Source of the DNA: Actinomycetaceae bacterium TAE3-ERU4
Lineage (GTDB): Bacteria; Actinomycetota; Actinomycetes; Actinomycetales; Actinomycetaceae
Reading direction: 5' to 3'
Assembly: GCA_019218365.1 (NCBI GenBank)
Contig: JAHUUJ010000002.1
Coordinates: forward strand, 186,001-250,000
DNA: 64,000 nt
Position numbers and translations under genes: made by a program
Notes under the pieces: generated by a model
What the model was told of the DNA's origin: nothing
The model's input: the letters and a program-made list of their open reading frames with translations, nothing else
Database searches by the model: none
Part shown: positions 29,127-36,255 of the stretch, in pieces
Layout: each line of letters starts with the position of its first letter
Numbering within the stretch: position 1 is the first letter of the stretch

Positions 29127-30134
29127 GTGAGCATGAACGAATTGAGCCCCGAGTTAGAACAGTTGCAGCAGCGTATCGCGCCGCTTTTGCAAGAAGTAGA
29201 AGAAGTCCTACTGGAGCAGGTTCAGGGATCTTCTGATTTGGTTGATCCGCTGACTCGTCATTTAGCGGTGGCCGGGGGAAAGCGCATGCGTCCCCAGCTA
29301 GTTATGCTGTGCGGTCAAATTGGCCCTAATCCACAGCCGGAATTGCTTGTTAAAGCAGCGGCAGCGGTTGAGTTGACGCATTTAGCAACCCTTTACCATG
29401 ACGATGTGATGGATAGTGCTCCGCAGCGGCGGGGCGTTAAATCCGCACAGTTGGAGTGGGGAAACAACCGGGCAATTTTGGCCGGGGATGTATTGTTCGC
29501 ACGCGCTTCTCGTTTGGTGGCTGCTTTGGGACCCGAGGCAGTGGATTACCATGCAGCAACTTTTGAGCGTTTGTGTCTGGGACAGTTGAACGAAACTTTC
29601 GGCCCCCGCGCGGAAGATGACAAGGTCCAGTTCTATTTGCAGGTTTTGGCCGATAAGACTGGTTCTTTGGTTGCTTCGGCGGCTTCGTTTGGGGCAATGT
29701 TTAGCGGATGCAGTACCGAGATTCGTGATGCGGTAGCTCTTTATGGCGATCGTTTGGGGGTTGCTTTCCAGATTGCCGACGATATTTTGGACTTGACTTC
29801 TCCCGGAGATGTTTCGGGAAAGACCCCGGGGACAGACTTGCGTGAGGGCGTTGATACCCTTCCCGTTTTGCTTTTGCGGCAGCGCGCAGCTTGCGGGGAA
29901 GGCGATTCTGCGGTGGCGCAGATTCTGGATGCTTTGGCGGCCGATTTGTCCAGTGATGAGGCTTTAGCGCACGTAGTTTCTTTGATTGTCGATAATCCGG
30001 TGATTAATCAGACTCGTGATTTAGCGCGTCAGTGGGTAGAAAGCGCCTTGGAAGCTTTGACCCCGGTGCCCGAGGGCGCGCCGAAGCAGGCGTTGGAGGC
30101 TTTCGCTAATCTGATGATTGACCGGGTTGCGTAA
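29127..30134 (+). CDS. Polyprenyl diphosphate synthase (menaquinone side chain)
   Basis: The 335-residue trans-isoprenyl synthase carries the first Asp-rich motif in YHDDVMDSAPQRRG (about 91-104), the second in QIADDILDLT (about 217), and GGKRMRP near residue 50. These enzymes join isopentenyl diphosphate units; the chain length cannot be read safely. Position after nuoN suggests it makes the menaquinone tail. It starts at GTG 29127 or ATG 29133. A 6-bp inverted repeat (CAGGTA at 29110, TACCTG at 29122) reaches into the GTG and could partly hide the start. Confidence 0.92.
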   Translation: MSMNELSPELEQLQQRIAPLLQEVEEVLLEQVQGSSDLVDPLTRHLAVAGGKRMRPQLVMLCGQIGPNPQPELLVKAAAAVELTHLATLYHDDVMDSAPQRRGVKSAQLEWGNNRAILAGDVLFARASRLVAALGPEAVDYHAATFERLCLGQLNETFGPRAEDDKVQFYLQVLADKTGSLVASAASFGAMFSGCSTEIRDAVALYGDRLGVAFQIADDILDLTSPGDVSGKTPGTDLREGVDTLPVLLLRQRAACGEGDSAVAQILDALAADLSSDEALAHVVSLIVDNPVINQTRDLARQWVESALEALTPVPEGAPKQALEAFANLMIDRVA

Positions 30135-30149
30135 GTTACCTAATTAACG

Positions 30150-30178
30150 TTTCTTGCTAGCGCCGGGCGCGTTAGAAT
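30150..30178 (+). promoter_or_regulatory. Candidate promoter for the FprA gene
   Basis: TTTCTT (30150-30155) and TAGAAT (30173-30178) are separated by 17 bases in the 83-base gap before the ferredoxin reductase gene. The -35 is weak; the -10 differs from consensus at one position. Confidence 0.4.
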
Positions 30179-30217
30179 TAGAAAGATTTTTTATTATTAC
30201 CCCTTTGGAGGACTCAA

Positions 30218-31648
30218 TTGTCTGAACGACCTATGCACGTTGCTGTTGTGGGTGCTGGCCCGGCCGGTATTTATGCGGCGGATATTTTGTCGAAGTCCGA
30301 ACTGGATGTACGCATTGACCTGTTCGAGCGCTTACCCGCCCCTTACGGTTTGGTTCGTTATGGGGTGGCTCCCGACCATCCTCGTATTAAGCAGATTATT
30401 ACGGCTCTTTACCGTATTTTGCAGCGTGGTGACATTCAGCTAATTGCCAATGTGGAAATTGGTAAGGACATTACGATTGAGCAGCTTCAAGAACGCTATG
30501 ACGCGATTATTATGGCGACGGGGTCTGACCGTGACGCAGTTTTGGATATTCCCGGTGTAGATTTGCCGCAGAGCTACGGGGCTGCTGATTTCGTGGCCTG
30601 GTATGACGGGCACCCGGATTACCCGCGTACATGGCCTTTAGAAGCCAAAGAAATAGCTGTTTTGGGTGTGGGTAACGTGGCTTTGGATGTGGCTCGCGTA
30701 CTGGCTAAGCACCCGCAGGACATTTTGGTGACCGAGGTTCCGGAAAACGTTTACGCCGGTTTGCGTGATAACCCGGTGACCGATGTGCACGTATTTGGTC
30801 GTCGTGGCCCGGCGCAGGTCAAGTTTACTCCGCTGGAATTGCGTGAATTGGGCGAGGTACCCGATGTGGACGTTATCGTCTATGAAGAAGACTTTGATTA
30901 TGACGAGGGTTCCCAAGCTGCGATTAAGGCATCTAACCAGACGAAGATGGTCGTTAAGACTTTGACTAACTACGCAATGGTTGACCGTGAGGAGCAGACT
31001 GCTTCCCGTCGGATTCACATTCACATGTTCCATTCGCCGGCGGAAATTATTGCGGATGAAAATGGTAATGTTTGCGCGCTAAAGACCGAACGCACAAAAC
31101 TTGATGGAACTGGTAACGTCACCGGAACTGGCGAGTTCGTGGAAACTCCCGTGCAGGCGGTTTACCGGGCTATTGGATATGCTTCATCACCGGTGGCAGG
31201 TTTGCCTTTCGATGCGGAGCGAGCTGTTATTCCTTCGCTTTTTGGTCGCGTTACCGATGAACGTGGCGATGTAATCAACGGTGTTTATGCAACTGGTTGG
31301 GTACGTCGCGGTCCGGTTGGTTTGATTGGATCAACTAAATCTGATGCGGCAGAAACCATTTCTAAGCTGGTTGAAGATGCCCAGGCGGGTCGTTTGTCTG
31401 CGACGGGTGAGGAAGTTGGTCATGAGGCCACTTTGGCTTTGTTAGAAGAGCTAGGAATTAAGTACACGACCTGGCACGGTTGGGAATTGCTGGATGCGTA
31501 CGAGCGTCAGCTCGGTGAGGATTTTGGGGAACTTCCCGATGGTCGCGGTATGCGTGAGCGTGTGAAGGTTGTTTCTCGTAAGGCCATGACTGCGATTTCT
31601 CGGGGCGAGGAAGTTCCCGAGGATTTGATTGGGCACGACGGCGAATGA
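30218..31648 (+). CDS. fprA: Ferredoxin/adrenodoxin-type NADP+ reductase (FprA-like)
   Basis: The 476-residue flavoprotein resembles adrenodoxin reductase and mycobacterial FprA. It has an FAD Rossmann motif (VAVVGAGPAGIYAADIL, about 8-24), the substrate-binding YGLVRYGVAPDHP, an NADP motif VLGVGNVALDVARVL, and a second FAD contact ATGWVRRGPVGLIGSTKSDA. It would pass electrons between NADPH and ferredoxin-type proteins. The start is TTG, with GGAGG 6 bases upstream. Its own candidate promoter and a downstream terminator suggest a single-gene unit. Confidence 0.92.
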   Translation: MSERPMHVAVVGAGPAGIYAADILSKSELDVRIDLFERLPAPYGLVRYGVAPDHPRIKQIITALYRILQRGDIQLIANVEIGKDITIEQLQERYDAIIMATGSDRDAVLDIPGVDLPQSYGAADFVAWYDGHPDYPRTWPLEAKEIAVLGVGNVALDVARVLAKHPQDILVTEVPENVYAGLRDNPVTDVHVFGRRGPAQVKFTPLELRELGEVPDVDVIVYEEDFDYDEGSQAAIKASNQTKMVVKTLTNYAMVDREEQTASRRIHIHMFHSPAEIIADENGNVCALKTERTKLDGTGNVTGTGEFVETPVQAVYRAIGYASSPVAGLPFDAERAVIPSLFGRVTDERGDVINGVYATGWVRRGPVGLIGSTKSDAAETISKLVEDAQAGRLSATGEEVGHEATLALLEELGIKYTTWHGWELLDAYERQLGEDFGELPDGRGMRERVKVVSRKAMTAISRGEEVPEDLIGHDGE

Positions 31649-31656
31649 GTTTCGCT

Positions 31657-31712
31657 CCAAGCACCCCGGTAGGCAGATGCCAAGGCCGGGGTGCTTGGGG
31701 TAATCTATTTTT
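31657..31712 (+). terminator. Strong intrinsic terminator abutting the next gene
   Basis: A perfect 13-bp stem (CCAAGCACCCCGG at 31657-31669 with its complement at 31686-31698) is followed by a T-rich tract that ends at the htpX start codon. The TAATCT at 31701-31706 inside the tail has the right place to be a -10 element for a leaderless htpX transcript starting near 31713. Confidence 0.85.
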
Positions 31713-32579
31713 ATGCATACGCACTTTAATGGGGTAAAAACAGCCGCTTTACTCGGCGGTATGATTGGTTTACTGTCCTTAATCGGATGGTTTATTTCTC
31801 AGTCCACTGGTTCAGCTTTGTGGATGTGGCTCTTTTTAGGTTTTGGCCTGATTACCAGTTTTGTTTCTTATTGGAATTCGGACAAGATTGCCTTGCGGCA
31901 GATGGGTGCTTATCCAGTGACGCCAGAGCAGGCTCCGGGAATGTATCGAATTGTTTCGGAGCTGTCGCAAAAGGCTGGACAGCCCATGCCGCGTTTGTAC
32001 GTTTCTCCCCAGCAGCAGCCGAATGCGTTTGCGACGGGTCGAAACCCTCATCATGCGGCAGTTTGTTGTACCGAGGGGATTTTGCGTCTCCTTAGTGAGC
32101 GCGAATTGCGCGGGGTGCTCGGGCATGAATTAATGCACGTTTATAATCGTGATATTTTGACTTCTTCAGTTTCTGGGGCAGTTGCCGGGGTGATTACTTC
32201 TCTGGGACGAATGTTTATGTATTCGTCAATGTTTTCTTCGCGCGATAGGCGCGATTCGGGCGCAAATCCGTTGGGGGCTATCTTGTTGGCGGTAGCCGCT
32301 CCGTTTGCGGCGATGGTGATTCAATTCGCGGTTTCTCGTACTCGTGAGTATGACGCGGATGAAGATGGTGCAAAACTGACCGGTGACCCCTTGGCATTAG
32401 CTTCTGCTTTGCGTCGTTTGGAATCGGGGGTGGCCGCTAATCCGTTGCCGCCGATGTCGGGTGAGACGGTTTCTCACATGATGATCGCTAATCCGTTTGG
32501 TAGTTTGCGTAATTTGTTTTCGACGCACCCGCCGATGGATAAGCGAATCGAGCGTCTGGAAAAGATGGCCGGTTACTAA
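31713..32579 (+). CDS. htpX: HtpX-type M48 zinc metalloprotease
   Basis: The 288-residue protein has two N-terminal hydrophobic helices (about 8-50) and a second pair (about 150-200) around the zinc motif HELMHVYNRD (about 138). The third zinc ligand lies in REYDADEDGAKL. HtpX degrades damaged membrane proteins under stress. The ATG directly follows the T-tract of the preceding terminator, and no normal ribosome binding site is present apart from GGGG inside the stem. Leaderless translation is likely, though a start further inside cannot be excluded. Confidence 0.9.
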   Translation: MHTHFNGVKTAALLGGMIGLLSLIGWFISQSTGSALWMWLFLGFGLITSFVSYWNSDKIALRQMGAYPVTPEQAPGMYRIVSELSQKAGQPMPRLYVSPQQQPNAFATGRNPHHAAVCCTEGILRLLSERELRGVLGHELMHVYNRDILTSSVSGAVAGVITSLGRMFMYSSMFSSRDRRDSGANPLGAILLAVAAPFAAMVIQFAVSRTREYDADEDGAKLTGDPLALASALRRLESGVAANPLPPMSGETVSHMMIANPFGSLRNLFSTHPPMDKRIERLEKMAGY

Positions 32580-32589
32580 TCTCTTCGTA

Positions 32590-32630
32590 AAAGTGCCCGC
32601 ATTCCCTGGGGAATGCGGGCACTTTTTGTT
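32590..32630. terminator. Bidirectional terminator between htpX and yajQ
   Basis: A perfect 16-bp stem (AAAGTGCCCGCATTCC at 32590-32605 with its complement at 32610-32625) with a four-base loop is followed by T-rich sequence. It lies between convergent genes. Confidence 0.92.
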
Positions 32631-32635
32631 TTGCT

Positions 32636-33130
32636 TTAGCGGTAGTTTACGAACTGCAAAGCAGCATCTAGGTCCTTGCCTTTAAGCAGGGCAATAACTT
32701 CTTGGAGGTCATCGCGCGATTTGGAGCTAACTCGTACTTCGTCACCTTGAATCTGGGCTTTAATTCCCTTTGGAGCTTCGTCGCGGATAATCTTGGTTAT
32801 TTTCTTGGCGATTTCTTGGCTTAAACCTTCGCGTAAGGTCCCGCTGAGAATGTAGATTTTCCCCGAGGGCTTGGGTTCGCGGTCGCCCAGGTCAAGAGCT
32901 TTGAGGCTTACCCCACGTTTTACGAGTTTAGAGCGCAGAACATCAAGGATGGCGAGGGTGCGTTCTGGGCTGTTTGCCTGCATGGTGACTGTTTCGCCCT
33001 TGAATTCAATGTTTGCGTCTACATTTCGGAAATCGTAGCGTTGGTTTACTTCTTTCGCGGCCTGGTTAACTGCATTGTCTACTTCTTGGCGGTCTACTTT
33101 AGAGACTATGTCGAATGAAGAATCAGCCAT
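32636..33130 (-). CDS. YajQ-family nucleotide-binding protein
   Basis: The 164-residue protein from [13 protein letters not shown] onward fits the whole YajQ family. It has two ferredoxin-like domains and the conserved NQRYDFRN and [12 protein letters not shown] segments. Some members bind cyclic di-GMP or other nucleotides; the target here is unknown. The ATG at 33130 is chosen over one 24 bases upstream because it follows AGAAAGG at good spacing and matches the family N-terminus. Confidence 0.93.
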   Translation of the reverse strand: MADSSFDIVSKVDRQEVDNAVNQAAKEVNQRYDFRNVDANIEFKGETVTMQANSPERTLAILDVLRSKLVKRGVSLKALDLGDREPKPSGKIYILSGTLREGLSQEIAKKITKIIRDEAPKGIKAQIQGDEVRVSSKSRDDLQEVIALLKGKDLDAALQFVNYR

Positions 33131-33243
33131 TTTTAGCCTTTCTGGACGGGTCATGTAGCCTGTAGCGGCGTGACGTTAAGCGTTTTTATCGCTTTCATTC
33201 TAACGGCAAAAGTGAAAGTGTGAGCAGGGACGCTTAATTCGGA

Positions 33244-33274
33244 TTGGCGAAGTACCTAAAAAATTTGCTATGCT
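33244..33274 (+). promoter_or_regulatory. Candidate promoter of the tRNA-Tyr/Thr/Met cluster
   Basis: TTGGCG (33244-33249) and TATGCT (33269-33274) lie 36 bases before tRNA-Tyr. The spacing is 19 bases, slightly long. Confidence 0.4.
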
Positions 33275-33309
33275 TTACCGGCAACAAAAACGAAGTTTCG
33301 TTCTTGTTC

Positions 33310-33390
33310 GGTGGGTTGTCCGAGCGGCCAAAGGAATCTGACTGTAAATCAGACGCGTAAGCTACGGGGGTTCAAATCCCTCACCCACCA
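33310..33390 (+). tRNA. tRNA-Tyr (GTA)
   Basis: A 7-bp acceptor stem (GGTGGGT with ACCCACC), anticodon GTA in CTGTAAAT, a long class-II variable arm and a T-loop GTTCAAAT give tRNA-Tyr. The 3' CCA is not encoded. Confidence 0.96.
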
Positions 33391-33478
33391 CGGTTTCGAA
33401 AGAAACTAAACGTGAGAGTTCTTTCACTGCCTTGCGAGTTGCGAAGTGACTGCTTGGTTATGTAAAGTTTTTCGCGTT

Positions 33479-33551
33479 GCCCCGATAGCTCAGTAGGCAG
33501 AGCGTCTCCATGGTAAGGAGAAGGTCAAGGGTTCGATTCCCTTTCGGGGCT
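33479..33551 (+). tRNA. tRNA-Thr (GGT)
   Basis: The acceptor stem pairs GCCCCGA with TCGGGGC. The anticodon loop ATGGTAA reads GGT. The D and T arms are standard. CCA is not encoded. Confidence 0.96.
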
Positions 33552-33583
33552 CTGGTAGTGACCGATTCTCGGTACCGCCTAGC

Positions 33584-33660
33584 GGCGGGGTAGCTCAGCT
33601 GGTCAGAGCGCACGACTCATAATCGTGAGGTCGCGGGTTCGAGCCCCGCCCTCGCTACCA
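33584..33660 (+). tRNA. tRNA-Met (CAT), elongator type
   Basis: The acceptor GGCGGGG pairs with CCTCGCT through two G-U pairs, and CCA is encoded. The anticodon is CAT in GACTCATAATC. It precedes rpmG by 51 bases and is probably cotranscribed with it. Confidence 0.95.
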
Positions 33661-33711
33661 GACAATAGTCCAAGCGGCCCGGAGCCGCCAACTTAAAAGT
33701 GAGGAAATAAC

Positions 33712-33882
33712 GTGGCAAGCAAGTCCGCTGACGTTCGCCCGAAGATCACTCTGGCATGCTCCGAGTGCAAGGAACGTAACTACATTACTAAGAAGAACCG
33801 TCGTAACACCCCGGATCGCTTGGAATTGGCCAAGTACTGTCCGCGTTGTAACAAGTCTACTTCCCACAAGGAAACCCGCTAG
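33712..33882 (+). CDS. rpmG: 50S ribosomal protein L33
   Basis: The 56-residue protein begins at GTG after GAGGAA. It has the L33 sequence pattern with two zinc-ribbon Cys pairs (CSEC and CPRC), so it is the zinc-binding form. It follows tRNA-Met in the common actinobacterial arrangement and ends just before a terminator. Confidence 0.97.
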   Translation: MASKSADVRPKITLACSECKERNYITKKNRRNTPDRLELAKYCPRCNKSTSHKETR

Positions 33883-33900
33883 GAAGTAACTTGCGTAGCA

Positions 33901-33930
33901 GAGCCCGTCACTTTGGTGGCGGGTTTTCTT
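33901..33930 (+). terminator. Intrinsic terminator after rpmG
   Basis: An 8-bp stem with one wobble pair (CCCGTCAC at 33904-33911 and GTGGCGGG at 33916-33923) is followed by TTTTCTTATTTG. Confidence 0.8.
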
Positions 33931-33950
33931 ATTTGTTTTTTAGAGATAAA

Positions 33951-33979
33951 TTGGAAACTGGTTAATCTGTTGGGTTAAT
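33951..33979 (+). promoter_or_regulatory. Candidate promoter of murB
   Basis: TTGGAA (33951-33956) and GTTAAT (33974-33979) are separated by 17 bases, about 100 bases before the start codon. Between them and the gene is a small hairpin (TGCCTG at 34001 with CAGGCA at 34013). Confidence 0.35.
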
Positions 33980-34076
33980 TTCTTGCGCTGATTTGGGCGA
34001 TGCCTGTACTGTCAGGCAATCTGGTGTTGCCTAGTTTGATGAGGCGTTTGTTGTGTTTAGTAGTGAGGATACTGTG

Positions 34077-35231
34077 ATGTCTGTAGTTCCGGTTGCTTCC
34101 AACCGTATTTCGGTTGATTTGCAGGCCCCTTCTTTCGCTGATTTAACGACGATGGGAGTGGGGGGAAGTATTTCTTCTTATATCGAGGCAACTTCGGAAG
34201 AGGAAATTATCGCCGCTGTTAAGGCCGCTGACGAGGTTTCTCGCCCTTTTTACATGATTGGTGGGGGTTCCAATACGGTAGCGCCAGTTGAGCCGTTTGA
34301 GGGCGTTGTGGTGCGTGATTTGCGCCAGGAGCTAGTGGTTGAATCAGAATCTGCCTGCGGTGGCGTAAGCGTACGTGTGAGCGCGGGGATGCCCTGGGAT
34401 ACTTTTGTGGCACGTGCGGTAGAAAGCGGCTGGATGGGTGTGGAGGCCCTTTCCGGTATCCCCGGTACGGTGGGAGCCGCTCCAGTACAAAATATTGGCG
34501 CTTACGGTCAGGAAGTAGCGGAGACGATTGCTGCTGTGCGCGTTTGGGATCGTCTGCTAGGGCGTGTGCGCCTGTTGCCGCTGAGCGATTTAGAGTTGGA
34601 GTACCGTAATTCCATTTTGAAGCGTTCTTTAACCGAGGTGGGAGCCGGCGGGGGGCGCACTTGGGGTCCGACTGGTCGCTGGGTTGTTTTGGAGGTTACT
34701 TTCCAAATGCGTCAGGCTACTTTAAGTTCACCAATTCGCTACGGACAGTTAGCTGCTGAGCTCGGCGTGGAAATTGGGGAGCGGGTTGAATCGTCGCTGG
34801 TGCGTGAAGCTGTTTTGCGGGTACGTCGTTCTAAAGGAATGGTTCTGGATGATGCCGATAGGGATACCTGGTCGGCGGGATCTTTCTTTACGAACCCGAT
34901 TATTTCCTTGGAAGAAGCCGAGCGGCTCGCTCCCGACGCTCCGCGTTTCCCAGTTTATGAGCGCGCTTTAGCAATCGGGATTGACGGTAAAGCCCCGCAG
35001 GTTCCGGGGGTAACTAAGGTTTCAGCGGCGTGGCTAATTCAGCATGCTGGTTTTGCTCCGGGCTTTTCTTTGCCCGGTTCTGGAGCTGCTTTGAGTTCTC
35101 GGCACACTTTAGCTATTGTGAATCGGGACGGGGCGAGCGCTCGTGAGATTTGGGAGCTCGCTAAGCACATCGTTGCGGAAGTTGAAAAAACTTTCGGAAT
35201 CGTTTTGGAGCCGGAACCTGTTTGTCTTTGA
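34077..35231 (+). CDS. murB: UDP-N-acetylmuramate dehydrogenase
   Basis: This FAD enzyme reduces UDP-GlcNAc-enolpyruvate to UDP-MurNAc in peptidoglycan synthesis. Visible features are TTMGVGG, the FAD-binding MIGGGSNTV, SGIPGTVGAAPVQNIGAYGQE, YRNSILK with the substrate Arg, and SAGSFFTNP with the catalytic Ser. The chosen ATG at 34077 follows a GAGG; an in-frame GTG at 34053 would add eight residues. The length of about 384 residues is typical for actinobacteria. Confidence 0.95.
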   Translation: MSVVPVASNRISVDLQAPSFADLTTMGVGGSISSYIEATSEEEIIAAVKAADEVSRPFYMIGGGSNTVAPVEPFEGVVVRDLRQELVVESESACGGVSVRVSAGMPWDTFVARAVESGWMGVEALSGIPGTVGAAPVQNIGAYGQEVAETIAAVRVWDRLLGRVRLLPLSDLELEYRNSILKRSLTEVGAGGGRTWGPTGRWVVLEVTFQMRQATLSSPIRYGQLAAELGVEIGERVESSLVREAVLRVRRSKGMVLDDADRDTWSAGSFFTNPIISLEEAERLAPDAPRFPVYERALAIGIDGKAPQVPGVTKVSAAWLIQHAGFAPGFSLPGSGAALSSRHTLAIVNRDGASAREIWELAKHIVAEVEKTFGIVLEPEPVCL

Positions 35232-35279
35232 TGGGTTTTCTATCTGGCTTTTATTTCCTATTTAGAAGGGTTTAGTTTG

Positions 35280-36221
35280 ATGCGTATTGCGATTGCCGGT
35301 GCCGGTGCGATGGGTTCGCGTTTTGGGTACATGCTTTCTCAGGCTGGTAATGAGGTTGTTTTAGCCGATTTATGGGCTGAGCATGTGAAGGCAATTTCCG
35401 ATAGCGGTTTGCGGATTGACTGGAACGGTGAGGACCGCGTCGCGCGGTTGGATATTTGCTTCCCGCAGGATCTTTCGGGACATTTTGACCTAGTGATTTG
35501 TTTTACTAAGGCAATGGGGCTAGAAGCTATGCTCTCGCAGATTTCCCACATTTTAGATGACGAGACGATGGTTTTATGCTTGCTTAACGGAATTGGGCAT
35601 GAAAAAACGGTTCGTAAATTTGTTCCGGAAGCTAACTTCCTGATTGGTAATACGATTTGGACTGCTGGCTTGGTTGGCCCCGGCCAGGTTCATTTACACG
35701 GCGAAGGTTCGTTGGCCTTGCAGAATGTGGCCGTAGGGGACGAACGTGCCCGGGAATCTGCCCAGCGGGTCGCACGGGTGCTTGATGAAGCCGGCCTTAA
35801 TGCCTCCTATAGCGATAACGTGATGCATTCGATTTACCGTAAGGCCGCTTTGAACGGTTCGGTGAATGGGATTTGTGCACTGCTTGATTGCAATTTGATG
35901 AGTTATGGAAAAACCGCTCAGGCAGCAGAAATTTCGGCCGAGATCATCAGCGAGTTCGCGCGGGTGGCACAGGTTGAGGGAATTACCCTGGATCAGGATG
36001 AAGTCTTGGAATACGTAATTTCAACTTTCGATCCGGCTGGAATTGGTGAGCATTTCCCCTCGTTGCATCAGGACTTGGTACAGAACCATCGTTTAACTGA
36101 GATTGATTATTTGAACGGGGCAATTGCCCGTAAAGCAATCGAGTATGGTTTCCGTGCTCCCTACTGTGAGCTGGTTACTAAGCTGGTGCATGCAAAGGAA
36201 CAGCTTTTAGGAGCCAAATAA
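35280..36221 (+). CDS. 2-dehydropantoate 2-reductase (ketopantoate reductase family)
   Basis: The 313-residue protein has an N-terminal NADP Rossmann motif (IAGAGAMGSRFGYML, about 5-19) and the catalytic-lysine helix in YRKAALNGSVNGICALLDCN (about 182). This is the ketopantoate reductase fold, which acts in pantothenate and coenzyme A synthesis. Many bacteria hold several paralogues of uncertain substrate, so panE is not assigned firmly. The ATG at 35280 is preceded by GAAGGG. Confidence 0.85.
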   Translation: MRIAIAGAGAMGSRFGYMLSQAGNEVVLADLWAEHVKAISDSGLRIDWNGEDRVARLDICFPQDLSGHFDLVICFTKAMGLEAMLSQISHILDDETMVLCLLNGIGHEKTVRKFVPEANFLIGNTIWTAGLVGPGQVHLHGEGSLALQNVAVGDERARESAQRVARVLDEAGLNASYSDNVMHSIYRKAALNGSVNGICALLDCNLMSYGKTAQAAEISAEIISEFARVAQVEGITLDQDEVLEYVISTFDPAGIGEHFPSLHQDLVQNHRLTEIDYLNGAIARKAIEYGFRAPYCELVTKLVHAKEQLLGAK

Positions 36222-36255
36222 TCTTTCCTTACCACGCTGGTGAAGACAGCTTATT

